DNA from: JAIOZK01 sp964468645
GTDB lineage: Bacteria > Bacteroidota > Bacteroidia > Bacteroidales > JAIOZK01
Length of the DNA: 64,000 bases
NCBI GenBank assembly: GCA_964468645.1
Contig: CAYXUU010000001.1
Span: 124,001 to 188,000 of the forward strand
Direction: 5' to 3'
The number at the start of each line of letters is the position of its first letter. Positions within the stretch are counted from its first letter, which is position 1. Shown here piece by piece: positions 50,299-59,189 of this stretch. Under the pieces are notes generated by a model. That model was not told where the DNA came from, did no database searches, and saw only the letters and a program-made list of their open reading frames with translations. A program made the position numbers and the translations under genes.

Positions 50299-50316
50299 TT
50301 ATTTCTCATTTTACAA

Positions 50317-51417
50317 TTATTTAACAATACCTTCTACTATAGAAAAGGGGGATATGGTTTTAATTACCCGCTTTAGCCTGAAACCTGCCTGTTCTAATAT
50401 TTCATCAAATTCAACCCGGGTACGTTCCTTTCCTCCATCCAGGCCGAGTAACATCTGCAGGTCGAATATCTTGCCAAAAGCAGGTTTGTTATCTTCCTGA
50501 ATAACAGTATCAACAATCAACACCTTGCCGTCATCAACCATGGCATCTTTTATTTTTTGAAGCAATTTGATGCAGGAATCATCATTATAAGCATGCAGGA
50601 TGTTCTTCATCATATAAGCATCACTACCTTCCGGAACAACTTCAAAGAAGTTTCCCGGTATGACTGTTGCCCTGTTTTCCACACCGAATTTTTTAAAGAT
50701 TTTCTGAGCCGGTTCTACAACATGAGGGAGATCCATTACCAGCCCCTTCATTTTTGGATGTCGTGAAAGTATTGCTGATAGCAGGTATCCTTCGCCTCCA
50801 CCAAGATCAACAATCGATTTTATCCCCGAGAAGTTATATGCTGCTATGATTGACGCACTTGAAACATCGGAAGTATTGGTCATGGCTTTATTGTAAAGCA
50901 GATTTTTTTCCGGTGATTTCGACAGATGAGTAAAAATATCTGTGCCCAGAAGTTCACGGGCAGCATTCTTCCCGGTTCTGATACTGTAATCAAGTTCATT
51001 CATCAAGGCCCAGTTGGTCTTGTTCAGCTGGTGTTGTATCATATATTTCAAAGAGCCTTTGCCATCCATCAAAGCCCTGGACATCCCTGTATTTTTAAAT
51101 ACCTTTTTATTTGTCTCTTTAAAGATACCTTCACCAGCCAGGGCACGCATAAAACGATATAATGCCCCGGGATCGGTACCTGACCTGGAAGCAATCTCTT
51201 CAACCGGCATTGACTTTGAACCAATGATATCGGCAAGATTAAGTTCGCAGGCCACTCCCAGGGTTTTGGCAATAAAGAATCCCTGCGCTTTTTCAAACAC
51301 AGCTACATTGGCAGGTACAAGTTTTGTATAAAGCTTGATAAGAAAATTCCTGATAGCCGAAATAAAACCATATAACCATACGGGAGGCAGCTTTGGGAAA
51401 TTGGTATTCTTATTCAT
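50317..51417 (-). CDS. SAM-dependent O-methyltransferase (family 2 type), pigment cluster
   Basis: The 366-residue protein has an N-terminal winged-helix dimerisation region (AKTLGVACELNLADIIGSK, GTDPGALYRFMRALAGEG) and a class I SAM domain with motif I IVDLGGGEGYLLSAIL, the acidic PHVVEPAQKIF strand and MMKNILHAYNDD. It belongs to the acetylserotonin/hydroxyneurosporene O-methyltransferase group. It probably methylates a phenolic or carboxylic oxygen of the polyene. It is the last recognised member of the cluster on this side, 34 bp after the deacetylase-like gene. Confidence 0.82.
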   Translation of the reverse strand: MNKNTNFPKLPPVWLYGFISAIRNFLIKLYTKLVPANVAVFEKAQGFFIAKTLGVACELNLADIIGSKSMPVEEIASRSGTDPGALYRFMRALAGEGIFKETNKKVFKNTGMSRALMDGKGSLKYMIQHQLNKTNWALMNELDYSIRTGKNAARELLGTDIFTHLSKSPEKNLLYNKAMTNTSDVSSASIIAAYNFSGIKSIVDLGGGEGYLLSAILSRHPKMKGLVMDLPHVVEPAQKIFKKFGVENRATVIPGNFFEVVPEGSDAYMMKNILHAYNDDSCIKLLQKIKDAMVDDGKVLIVDTVIQEDNKPAFGKIFDLQMLLGLDGGKERTRVEFDEILEQAGFRLKRVIKTISPFSIVEGIVK

Positions 51418-51451
51418 AATTATTGATTGTCATAAAATTATAATTAATTGA

Positions 51452-52207
51452 TTAATCAGGCAGTACAAAACGGTACCCCATTTCTTCAATATGTTGTAGA
51501 AGACGTTTTATTTCATCAGCCTCACAACGCTCCACATCATCAATGGATATAATATAACCCGGTTTTATTCGCCGGGCTTTTCTTGTGGTTTTATCAGTAT
51601 TCGCAAAATCCTTTCCTTTAAACAAAAGTTTCCAGCCAATCACCTCATAACCGAGTTTTGTAACTGCTTTTTTGATAAAAGGATTGGTGATCCCATAAGG
51701 GGGCCTGAAATATTCTACTTCACAGCCTGTTGCATCAGCTATCAATTGATCTGTTTTCATAAGAATAGTGACCAGGGTCGCTGAATTTAAAAATCCGAAC
51801 CGCCATGTTTTGACAAAAGATAAATTAGCCAATAAATGCCCTTCTGTTTTTATCCGTTTTAAAATTGCGGTGTTGTTTTTTGTAAAAGATCCTGTGCAGA
51901 AAAATAAAGCATTGATATCTTTCTCTTGAAGAAAATCGATCAATTCACTTAAACTATTATATGAATCATAAAGGTTAAAAGTAAGTACAACCTCTTTATT
52001 TTTGGTATTTAACCTTGAAATAGTTTTCAAATATAAATTGGACCTGATATTAAGCGAACCATAGGCCAGGATCAATAAATAGATCAGGAAAGCAATCAGG
52101 TAAAATGTAAATTCCATGCTGGTGATAAGATATATCGCATAAAGGATACCGAAGTAAATGAATGATATTTTCCTTATATCAAATCCGGGCATGGCTAAAA
52201 CAATCAT
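51452..52207 (-). CDS. Polysaccharide-deacetylase-fold membrane protein lacking metal ligands
   Basis: The 251-residue protein has two N-terminal hydrophobic segments (about 14-50) and a NodB-homology domain. RPPYG is intact (168-172), but the usual TFDDGP is TFNLYDS (76-82) and the H-x-x-x-H motif is GHLLANLSF (123-131), so the metal-binding Asp and second His are absent. It is therefore unlikely to be a normal metal-dependent deacetylase. It lies between the KS-beta gene and the O-methyltransferase in the pigment cluster. From memory, polysaccharide-deacetylase-like genes occur in flexirubin-type clusters; the role is unknown. Confidence 0.78.
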   Translation of the reverse strand: MIVLAMPGFDIRKISFIYFGILYAIYLITSMEFTFYLIAFLIYLLILAYGSLNIRSNLYLKTISRLNTKNKEVVLTFNLYDSYNSLSELIDFLQEKDINALFFCTGSFTKNNTAILKRIKTEGHLLANLSFVKTWRFGFLNSATLVTILMKTDQLIADATGCEVEYFRPPYGITNPFIKKAVTKLGYEVIGWKLLFKGKDFANTDKTTRKARRIKPGYIISIDDVERCEADEIKRLLQHIEEMGYRFVLPD

Positions 52208-52229
52208 TTTTCAGAATGCTGATCAGGAT

Positions 52230-53288
52230 TCAGCATTTTGAAAGTACCGTAAAAGTATGATTTTTGTCAGACCTGTGCTGATAGATCAGGATGTTATTAA
52301 CGGAGGAAGCGGGTATATTATTCAGCTTAATGAAATCAGGAATACGTTGCGTTTTTAATATCGTTGATGCAAGTAACATGGCATAACTCCCTGAAGTATC
52401 GTATTCGCCGCAAAGATGCTTGTAATATGCAAGATGCTGGTTTGGGAATATCTTATTTGTAAATATATGGTAAACCGGATCTTCCTCCACATTTCCATTC
52501 AATCCCAGCAAAACAAGATCTATATTTTCTATTGAAAGACCTGTTGAATCCAGGATTTCATCTGTTAAGCTATCAAGACCATTATCTACGCTATAAACCG
52601 ATCTGGCCAATTGGATACTTGCGATGCTTTTTTCATTTTTATCTGATGAAAGGAGGAAGAAAACGGATCCTTCACCAGGGATTACTCCGGCAGAATTATT
52701 ATGTTCCAGCAAATCAATGCTTCTTATTGGTGGTTTCCAGAGATCAACATGTTTTTTAAGCTGGTAGTTATCATCAGTAAGTTCGTCAGTACCGCCTACA
52801 AGAATATTAGAATAATTACTTCCATTCAGCTTTATCAGGGCATCATTTATTGCCTGTTCAAATGCTGCGTTTTTCTGAACATAAGTCATATTGTATTCAT
52901 TGCAGCCTGTGTCGATGGCTATCCTGGCAGCGATGGCATTATGGGTTGACTGGATGAATGGGGTTGGATTCAGCATGCTTTCATCATCATCGGTCAGGTT
53001 GTTCAGAAACCTGTCGGTATCTTCCATACATCCTAATCCGGTAGCAGTAATAATAGCATCAGGATTTGAGATTCCTGAATTTTTCATGCACAGCAGGGCA
53101 GAGGTAAGCCCCATTTTTATTATCTTGCTCATCCTCCGTAATTGCACGGGTCCGATGAATTCAGTATAATCAGGTTCAATAGCTTTCAGTAATCCTGAGT
53201 TATCAATCACCGGTTTCTTCAGGAAATCATCCGAAGGATAACAGCCCTGCGGGGTAATAGCTCCTATTCCATTTATATACACACTCAT
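52230..53288 (-). CDS. Ketosynthase-like chain-length factor (KS-beta), Gln in place of Cys
   Basis: The 352-residue thiolase-fold protein has ITPQGCY and TATGLGCMEDTDRF motifs of ketosynthases. The segment aligned with the nucleophile (STACSSS in the partner) reads TYVQKNAAF, with Gln138 in place of Cys, as in KS-beta/chain-length factors of type II polyketide synthases. The His residues of the catalytic triad are also replaced (LLGLNGNVEEDP for NAHGT). It overlaps the KS-alpha gene by 4 bases, as expected for an obligate heterodimer, and corresponds to ApeC-like factors in aryl-polyene clusters. It is shorter than a normal KS. Confidence 0.82.
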   Translation of the reverse strand: MSVYINGIGAITPQGCYPSDDFLKKPVIDNSGLLKAIEPDYTEFIGPVQLRRMSKIIKMGLTSALLCMKNSGISNPDAIITATGLGCMEDTDRFLNNLTDDDESMLNPTPFIQSTHNAIAARIAIDTGCNEYNMTYVQKNAAFEQAINDALIKLNGSNYSNILVGGTDELTDDNYQLKKHVDLWKPPIRSIDLLEHNNSAGVIPGEGSVFFLLSSDKNEKSIASIQLARSVYSVDNGLDSLTDEILDSTGLSIENIDLVLLGLNGNVEEDPVYHIFTNKIFPNQHLAYYKHLCGEYDTSGSYAMLLASTILKTQRIPDFIKLNNIPASSVNNILIYQHRSDKNHTFTVLSKC

Positions 53289-54478
53289 GGTGATGATATT
53301 ACCAGGGTTGAATTATTACCTCCGAAACCAAACGAATTCGATAATACAGATTCGATCTTTCTATCGGTAATCATATCACGTACAGGTTTCAGATCAATTT
53401 CTTCCATGGGTTCCTTAAAATTCAGGTTCGGGAATATTACATTGTTATTGATCGCGAAAATTGAAAAAACCGCTTCCATGGCTCCGGCTGCTCCAAGGGT
53501 ATGGCCGGTAAACGGTTTTGTGGAACTGAAGGGTGGAATTTGTTCTCCGAATAGTTTTTGTATGGCAATGGCTTCGGTGAGGTCATTGTTTGAAGTGCCT
53601 GTTCCATGAGCATTGATATAACTTATCAGCTTTGTATTAAGTAAGCACATTTTCATCGCCCTTGACATCGATAAAAATGCCCCTGTTCCTTCATCCGACG
53701 AAGCAGTCTGGTGATAGGCATCATTGGCATTTGCGTAGCCAACAAGTTCACCAATTACGCTATCAGATCTTCCCTCAACGGCTTTCTCCGATTCCAGAAC
53801 AAGATAAGCTGCCCCTTCACCCAGATTCAATCCCTTTCTTCTGCTGTCAAAAGGTTTATTATGATCTTTATCCAGAATCATCAATGAATTGAATCCATTA
53901 AGTGTAAATCTGGATAAGGCATCTGTTCCACCTGCGATTACCCTGTCAAGCTGATTGTTTTTGATCAACTCTGCGCCGCTCATGATAGCATTGGCTGAAG
54001 ATGAACAGGCTGTGCTTATTGTTGAAATGTAGTCTTTGATACCAAGATGATCTGCCATTAATCCGGTGTTGTAACCACAATCATGGCCAACAATGAAATT
54101 TTTATTGTTGTCGGTGATATTTCTGAACAGCAATTCGGTGCGATCCATCCCACCAACTGTGGTTGCTGAGATCAATCCGGTTTTTAATTCTCCGGGGATT
54201 TTAATGCCTGATGATAATACGGCCTCTTTTGCAGCGATCATTCCAAGAAGGGCTGTTCTGGAAAAGCTTTCATTAATTTTAATACCAGCAATATCAGCCA
54301 GGTCATCATTAGAAAGCTTGATTTCACCACATGGGAATTCATGGGTGTGAACAGTATTAAGGTATTGAAGGTGACTGATACCATGCTTGCCGGATATCAG
54401 TGCACGATAGTTTTCCTTTTGATCAATTCCGATGGCAGAAATAATACCGATTCCGGTAATATAAATCCTCTTTGTCAT
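53285..54478 (-). CDS. Beta-ketoacyl-ACP synthase (KS-alpha of the pair)
   Basis: The 397-residue KS has the full triad: Cys158 in STACSSSANA, His291 in NAHGTGTSNND and His326 in FTGHTLGAAGA. It condenses acyl and malonyl units on ACP and elongates the polyene with the Cys-less partner encoded downstream (4-bp overlap). Upstream the ACP gene overlaps its ATG region by 4 bases. The three form an ACP-KS-alpha-KS-beta cassette like ApeO/ApeC systems. It would extend the aryl starter to a conjugated polyene with FabG and dehydratase. Confidence 0.9.
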   Translation of the reverse strand: MTKRIYITGIGIISAIGIDQKENYRALISGKHGISHLQYLNTVHTHEFPCGEIKLSNDDLADIAGIKINESFSRTALLGMIAAKEAVLSSGIKIPGELKTGLISATTVGGMDRTELLFRNITDNNKNFIVGHDCGYNTGLMADHLGIKDYISTISTACSSSANAIMSGAELIKNNQLDRVIAGGTDALSRFTLNGFNSLMILDKDHNKPFDSRRKGLNLGEGAAYLVLESEKAVEGRSDSVIGELVGYANANDAYHQTASSDEGTGAFLSMSRAMKMCLLNTKLISYINAHGTGTSNNDLTEAIAIQKLFGEQIPPFSSTKPFTGHTLGAAGAMEAVFSIFAINNNVIFPNLNFKEPMEEIDLKPVRDMITDRKIESVLSNSFGFGGNNSTLVISSP

Positions 54479-54729
54479 TTCTGGTTTGCAGTAATGAATG
54501 CTGCCATACTTTTAACAGAATAGAAAATTTCCTTTCCTTTTTTGGGGTCTTCTATTTTAATACCGTAATTTTTTTCCAGCAGAACGATAAGCTCCAATGC
54601 ATCAATAGAATCGAGTCCAAGACCTTCGTTGAACAAAGGCGCCTCTGTATCGATATCATCCGGTTCAAGATCTTCAAGATTCAGCACTTCAATTATCTCG
54701 ACTTTCAACTTGTTTATTAAATCTTCCAT
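54475..54729 (-). CDS. Acyl carrier protein 1
   Basis: The 84-residue acidic protein has the phosphopantetheine attachment motif GLDSIDALEL with Ser41. It overlaps the KS-alpha start by 4 bases, so it is the carrier of the KS-alpha/KS-beta pair. A 4'-phosphopantetheinyl transferase is not present in the window. Confidence 0.9.
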   Translation of the reverse strand: MEDLINKLKVEIIEVLNLEDLEPDDIDTEAPLFNEGLGLDSIDALELIVLLEKNYGIKIEDPKKGKEIFYSVKSMAAFITANQK

Positions 54730-54781
54730 TTATTCACTATTAGATCATGCAAAAATATAAAATCCTATTTGTAATTGATAT

Positions 54782-55234
54782 TCAAATCAAATGATGTTCT
54801 TTTTTCCAGTTTAAAAAGTATTCCGGATTTGTCAGGATTAATTCACCATCCGCAGTTAAGAATACCTGTACGCTTCTTCCCGTAGCTACAAGTTCGTTAT
54901 CTTTTGCATTAAAAAGTCGGTAGTCGAAGATAATTTTTGCTGCATCGGTATTTATAAATTCTGTTTCAACAATTATTTCATCGCCGTAAAGCAGGTATTT
55001 CTTGTAATTGCATTTAATATCAACAACAGGTGTTACCAGTTTTACCCGGTAGAAATCGAGATAACCAAGTCCATATTCCTTTCCGAATGATTCCCTTCCA
55101 TCTTCAAAGTATTTTATGAAATTGCCATGCCAGACTATCTTTAAAGAATCAACCTCACTGAACCTGACTTTAATCCGTGTTCGGTTAATCAGTGTGTTGA
55201 CTTTATCTTCCTGTTTTTTGCGTTTTACTATCAC
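54782..55234 (-). CDS. Hotdog-fold acyl-ACP/CoA thioesterase (4HBT type)
   Basis: The 150-residue hotdog protein has the 4-hydroxybenzoyl-CoA thioesterase start IKVRFSEVDSLKIVWHGNFIKYFEDGRE, with the D-x-x-x-x-V-x-H-x-N-Y/F pattern and the catalytic acidic residue in the SEVDS position. In aryl-polyene and DAR clusters such thioesterases release or proofread ACP-bound chains. A later in-frame start is possible, since the first ~15 residues are basic. It lies between the ApeP-like dehydratase and ACP1, in the same direction. Confidence 0.83.
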   Translation of the reverse strand: MIVKRKKQEDKVNTLINRTRIKVRFSEVDSLKIVWHGNFIKYFEDGRESFGKEYGLGYLDFYRVKLVTPVVDIKCNYKKYLLYGDEIIVETEFINTDAAKIIFDYRLFNAKDNELVATGRSVQVFLTADGELILTNPEYFLNWKKEHHLI

Positions 55235-55257
55235 TATAAAATTATTTCAAGTGTTTA

Positions 55258-55668
55258 TTATAAAAGAAAAACCTTCATTTCACATTCAGCAATCACCTTT
55301 TCTTCAATAGAAACAATGCCTCTTATCACTTTTGCATTCATTATTTCATGTTCGATGATAATCTCTGTTTTGATTTTGTTTCCAGATTGCGGTAGTCTTT
55401 GTATTGCCAGATTTTTAACACCCCCTATCATTCCACCTGGGGTTTTTTCTTTTTTCCCTGCAGCCATATATCCGGCATGCATTGCAGCAGATTGTGCAAT
55501 ATTCTCGATTAACCCGGCCTCAGAAAAAACCCCATTTTCGGTCAGAATATTATCTTCAGAAATATGCAGGGATGATTCCAGTCTTTTTTCATCAGCATAA
55601 ACAAGCCTGTCGATCATTACAAATGGATGACGTTGAGGTATCAAACCGGTGACATCATGGTTTTCCAT
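55258..55668 (-). CDS. ApeP-like 3-hydroxyacyl-ACP dehydratase (hotdog)
   Basis: The 136-residue hotdog protein has the FabZ-type start LIPQRHPFVMIDRL and the helix GLIENIAQSAAMHAGY with Glu55. The FabZ GHFPG loop carrying the catalytic His is absent, and the organisation instead resembles the ApeP-like dehydratases of aryl-polyene clusters (ALEYMAQ-AAHAG pattern). It would dehydrate 3-hydroxyacyl-ACP to the trans-2-enoyl form, which stays unreduced and accumulates conjugated double bonds. One base separates its stop from the preceding methyltransferase start region. Confidence 0.8.
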   Translation of the reverse strand: MENHDVTGLIPQRHPFVMIDRLVYADEKRLESSLHISEDNILTENGVFSEAGLIENIAQSAAMHAGYMAAGKKEKTPGGMIGGVKNLAIQRLPQSGNKIKTEIIIEHEIMNAKVIRGIVSIEEKVIAECEMKVFLL

Positions 55669-55669
55669 G

Positions 55670-56740
55670 TTACTTTAATTTGCACCTGAATATTGTATGG
55701 CTGATACCAACGTTATTAAATTCCTCGTCAAGATGCAGGCCTGATTTTTCGATCAGCTGGCGAAAATCATCGGAATGATACATTCTGCTGTTTCCATTTG
55801 CCATGCAAGTAAAATATAGTGATGTGGCATGAAGGCTATAGGTAGAGGCTTCGAATTTCTGATCATCCCAGAAAGTTTCCATGATGAAGATCTCTGAATC
55901 GGGTTTCATAACATCTTTGGCTCTTTCAAGGATACTGAGTATTTCTTCTTCCGAGAAGCAATCAAGGAACTGACTCATCCAGATTACATCATATCCTTGC
56001 GGGAAACCGGCCTCTTTGTCGAGGAAATTAACCGGAATGGTAGTCAACCTGTCCGACATGTTTTCTTTCCTGAAATTGGCCGTTGCTTTTTTAAGTTGCC
56101 CCGGAAGGTCCATCAGGGCTACTTTCACAGTATCGGAGTATTTGGCACAGGCGAGGAGGAATTTGCCTGTATTTCCACCAAGGTCAATGATACTGGATGG
56201 ATCACTGGCAAATACAACTGGTAAAACTTCATCAAATGCAAAATCGGAATAATAATGATCGAATTTAAACCAGCTTTCATGTACTTTCTCCGGAAAATGT
56301 GCAAGTGATTCGTAAATAGTATTCCAGTCACCAAATACCTCATGAAGACCTTTTGGCTTTCCTGTTTTTATTGCTTCCTGCATATGAAAAGCCCCTTTGT
56401 AACAGATGTCGTTGGTAAAATCAAGATTAACACGGGTAAGGTCATCCACCTCAATAAAAAATCCAGTTTTTGTGAGGGTGTATTTGTCATCCTCCACCAT
56501 GACCAATTCGAGGCTTAAACCTGCTTCAAGCAGAACGGTGACACCATATTTCGATAACCCTGTTTCTTCAACCAGTTCCTCAATGGTCAATCCCTTATTG
56601 TTTTCAAGTAATTTTTTAAGTATCCCGAAATCCCTGAGTGCTTTTGCTGCCTGGAACATTATTGGTGCGAATGCGATTTTCTGCGCATCAAACTTTGCTT
56701 TTAATGCCGACGTGGTATCAGACCCAAAATTTCTTGCCAT
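55670..56740 (-). CDS. SAM-dependent methyltransferase (O-methyltransferase fold), pigment cluster
   Basis: The 356-residue protein has an N-terminal helical/winged-helix part (EELVEETGLSKYGVTVLLEAGLSLELV) and a class I SAM domain with motif I IIDLGGNTGKFLLACAKY, then VKVALMDLPGQL and a DVIWMSQFLDCFSEEE motif. It is related to, but distinct from, the other cluster methyltransferase at 50317-51417 in N-terminal sequence. Methylation of the aryl ring or its hydroxyl group is likely. The neighbours on both sides are cluster members. Confidence 0.82.
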   Translation of the reverse strand: MARNFGSDTTSALKAKFDAQKIAFAPIMFQAAKALRDFGILKKLLENNKGLTIEELVEETGLSKYGVTVLLEAGLSLELVMVEDDKYTLTKTGFFIEVDDLTRVNLDFTNDICYKGAFHMQEAIKTGKPKGLHEVFGDWNTIYESLAHFPEKVHESWFKFDHYYSDFAFDEVLPVVFASDPSSIIDLGGNTGKFLLACAKYSDTVKVALMDLPGQLKKATANFRKENMSDRLTTIPVNFLDKEAGFPQGYDVIWMSQFLDCFSEEEILSILERAKDVMKPDSEIFIMETFWDDQKFEASTYSLHATSLYFTCMANGNSRMYHSDDFRQLIEKSGLHLDEEFNNVGISHTIFRCKLK

Positions 56741-56785
56741 AATTAATTTGATTTCTGGTGTTTGATGTTTGTGATTTTATTCTTC

Positions 56786-57691
56786 TTACCCCGTATTTTT
56801 ATCTATTTCCCAAAAGTCGTAAAAATTAAACCATTGATCGGGATATTTCTTAATTGTTTTTTCGATGATAGAAATATAGTTATCGAGGATAGTATTCAAA
56901 GCAGCCTTTTTCTCAGCTGGTTTTGTTGATGCCGTATAGGTTTCTGGTTGTGTTGCATAAAAGTGATAATGCCTGGAAGTTTCTTTCATGGAAGTAACAA
57001 AACTTACCGGGGCATTGAATTTGATCGGGATCATAAAAGGGCCGGTGGGGAATCTGGCAGCTTTGCCGAGAAAGTTTTTGCTTAAGGTGCCTGATCCAGG
57101 CATAAACCTGTCACCATGGATGGCTACAATCTCTTTGTTTCGCAATGCCGAAGAAATCTCAAACAGGTGCTCAAAATCATCTTTGATAACAATAAATCCA
57201 ACTTCCTGTTCTTGGTATATATCAGAAAGAAAATTTCGGATCTGTTCATGTTCATTGGCAAACATAACGATATTGATTCTGGTGCCGAGACGTTTCAACA
57301 GATTACCGGCCATTTCCCAGTTCCCTGCATGGACACCGATCAATACTCCTCCGCCGTTTTCTGCCATTCTTCTGAGGTGTTCTTCACCTTCAAAGTCGAA
57401 AGTGAATCTTTTTGTCATCCCGGAAAGAAATGACACCTTATCGATCAGTACCTGTCCGAGGCGATAGAAATTACGGTAAATATAGAATGTTGATTTAATC
57501 CATGAGAATCCCAATCTTTTATTGAAGTAATAATATGAATACTTAACAGCCCGGGGAGCAAAAAACAGGAACCAGATTACGACAAAACGCAAAACAAAAT
57601 AGGCAAAAGAAATTCCAAGGTGTTTAATTATGAAAACGAATGTTTTATATCCGCTTATTCCCCCCCTGGTTTTACCTGTCCATTCAGGCAT
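56786..57691 (-). CDS. LpxL/HtrB-like acyltransferase
   Basis: The 301-residue protein has an N-terminal hydrophobic anchor (residues ~25-46) and the acyltransferase motif H121-AGNWE126 (HxxxxE). HGDRFMPGSG and the C-terminal PDQWFNFYDFW follow, all as in lauroyl/myristoyl transferases of lipid A synthesis. In aryl-polyene and flexirubin clusters such enzymes are thought to join the polyene acyl chain to a lipid or resorcinol headgroup. It lies between ACP2 and the methyltransferase gene. Confidence 0.87.
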   Translation of the reverse strand: MPEWTGKTRGGISGYKTFVFIIKHLGISFAYFVLRFVVIWFLFFAPRAVKYSYYYFNKRLGFSWIKSTFYIYRNFYRLGQVLIDKVSFLSGMTKRFTFDFEGEEHLRRMAENGGGVLIGVHAGNWEMAGNLLKRLGTRINIVMFANEHEQIRNFLSDIYQEQEVGFIVIKDDFEHLFEISSALRNKEIVAIHGDRFMPGSGTLSKNFLGKAARFPTGPFMIPIKFNAPVSFVTSMKETSRHYHFYATQPETYTASTKPAEKKAALNTILDNYISIIEKTIKKYPDQWFNFYDFWEIDKNTG

Positions 57692-57692
57692 T

Positions 57693-57965
57693 TTAGGATT
57701 GATTAACTCTTTCTATAATGAAGTCGTAAAGCTCACGGATAGTTTTCACTTTTACGATCTCTGTGGGTTTGACTTTAATGCCGAATTCCTTTTCTATTAA
57801 TACAATAATGTCAACAAGGTCAAGACTTTCGATTTCAAGTTCATCCCTGAGGGAGGTATCCATTTTGATTTGCTCAGGTTCCAGCTCAAATTCATCTATC
57901 AAAAAGTCGTTGACTATTTTGATTATTTCCTGTTCGTTCATAACACCATTATATTCTTTTAACAA
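57693..57965 (-). CDS. Acyl carrier protein 2
   Basis: The 90-residue ACP has the attachment motif EIESLDLVD with Ser47 in the longest reading. It overlaps the preceding KS stop if the first ATG is used. The start MNEQEIIKIV at 57941 (82 residues) avoids this and looks more typical; I cannot decide. It is different in sequence from ACP1 and likely serves the KS at 57949-59166 or the acyltransferase. Confidence 0.88.
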   Translation of the reverse strand: MLKEYNGVMNEQEIIKIVNDFLIDEFELEPEQIKMDTSLRDELEIESLDLVDIIVLIEKEFGIKVKPTEIVKVKTIRELYDFIIERVNQS

Positions 57966-59166
57966 TCAGTGTGGAATTTGTTCCACCAAAACCATATGAA
58001 TTTGACAAAAATACATCAATTTTTTGATTTTTTGTTTTGTCAATGATATTAAGTTTTGAGGAATATTCATCAGGATTTTCGAAGTTGATATTGGGTGCAA
58101 TAAATGAATTGTGCATCATCAACAGGGAATAGATAATTTCACTGGCTCCACCCATCCACATTTCATGCCCTGTCATCGACTTGGTTGAACTAATGGGTGG
58201 TTTAACATCTCCAAATAATTGATCTATCGCCTGGGCTTCGGTTTTATCACCAACCGGTGTTGATGTCGCATGAGCATTAATATAATCGACATCCCTCACT
58301 TTTAAACCCGCATCTTTCATACACATTTTCAGGGAGTTCAGCGGGCCATCAATATTTGGAACAGAGATATGATCACCGTTCGATGAAAATCCATATCCAA
58401 TAATTTCACCGAGTATTTTTGCGCCACGCTTTTTAGCTGATTCATAACTTTCAATGATAACTGTAGCTGCTCCGCCACTGGGTACCAGCCCATCCCTGTC
58501 TCTGTCGAAGGGCCTGGAAGCTTTTTGAGGATCATTTGTCTTTTTCGAGAATGCCATTAAACCATCGAAGCTACCCATGGAATAGGCATTTATTTCCTGT
58601 GCTCCTCCACAGATAATCATATCCTGAAGGCCTGATTTTATCAAATGATAACCCAGGCCGATTGCATGGGAACCGCTGGCACAGGCAGCACTTACAGTTA
58701 GGTTGATCCCTTTAAGCTTTAGGATTACCGCAAGGTTCATGGTAACGGTAGAATTCATGGATTGAAAAATGGAACCTGATCCAATCAGTGTCGTGTCATG
58801 CTTTTCACGCATGATATCGGCTGCCGCAACAACTGCTGTAGCAGAACTATCATTCCCATATATAATACCAATGATGTTGTTGTTAAGGTATTCTTCATCA
58901 ATCCCGGCATTTTGCAGGGCTTCTATTGTTGACACATATGCATATTCAGCAGGTTCCGCCATACCAATCCGCATGCGCCTTGAGATTACACCTTTTAGCA
59001 CGGGTCTCTTGATTACTCCTGTCAATGGGGAAATAAAACCGAATGTTTTTCTTTCTTCATCTATACCAATTCCTGATACACCATTGTAGAGAGCGTTTTT
59101 AACTTCATCAAGGTTTAATCCTATCGTAGAATAAATACCTGTTCCTGTTATTACAACCCTGTTCAT
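57949..59166 (-). CDS. Beta-ketoacyl-ACP synthase, second KS
   Basis: The 405-residue KS has Cys162 in SAACASGSH, His299 in INAHATSTPVGD and His334 in MTGHEMWMGGAS. It is a complete FabF/FabB-type condensing enzyme, not a pair member, since no KS-beta follows it. ApeR-type or FabF-like KS enzymes of this kind start or extend the chain. It overlaps the ACP2 gene, and FabG is 23 bp upstream, so KS, ACP and reductase form a module. Confidence 0.9.
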   Translation of the reverse strand: MNRVVITGTGIYSTIGLNLDEVKNALYNGVSGIGIDEERKTFGFISPLTGVIKRPVLKGVISRRMRIGMAEPAEYAYVSTIEALQNAGIDEEYLNNNIIGIIYGNDSSATAVVAAADIMREKHDTTLIGSGSIFQSMNSTVTMNLAVILKLKGINLTVSAACASGSHAIGLGYHLIKSGLQDMIICGGAQEINAYSMGSFDGLMAFSKKTNDPQKASRPFDRDRDGLVPSGGAATVIIESYESAKKRGAKILGEIIGYGFSSNGDHISVPNIDGPLNSLKMCMKDAGLKVRDVDYINAHATSTPVGDKTEAQAIDQLFGDVKPPISSTKSMTGHEMWMGGASEIIYSLLMMHNSFIAPNINFENPDEYSSKLNIIDKTKNQKIDVFLSNSYGFGGTNSTLIVKRI

Positions 59167-59189
59167 ATCAGCGTATTTCTGTTGTATAA

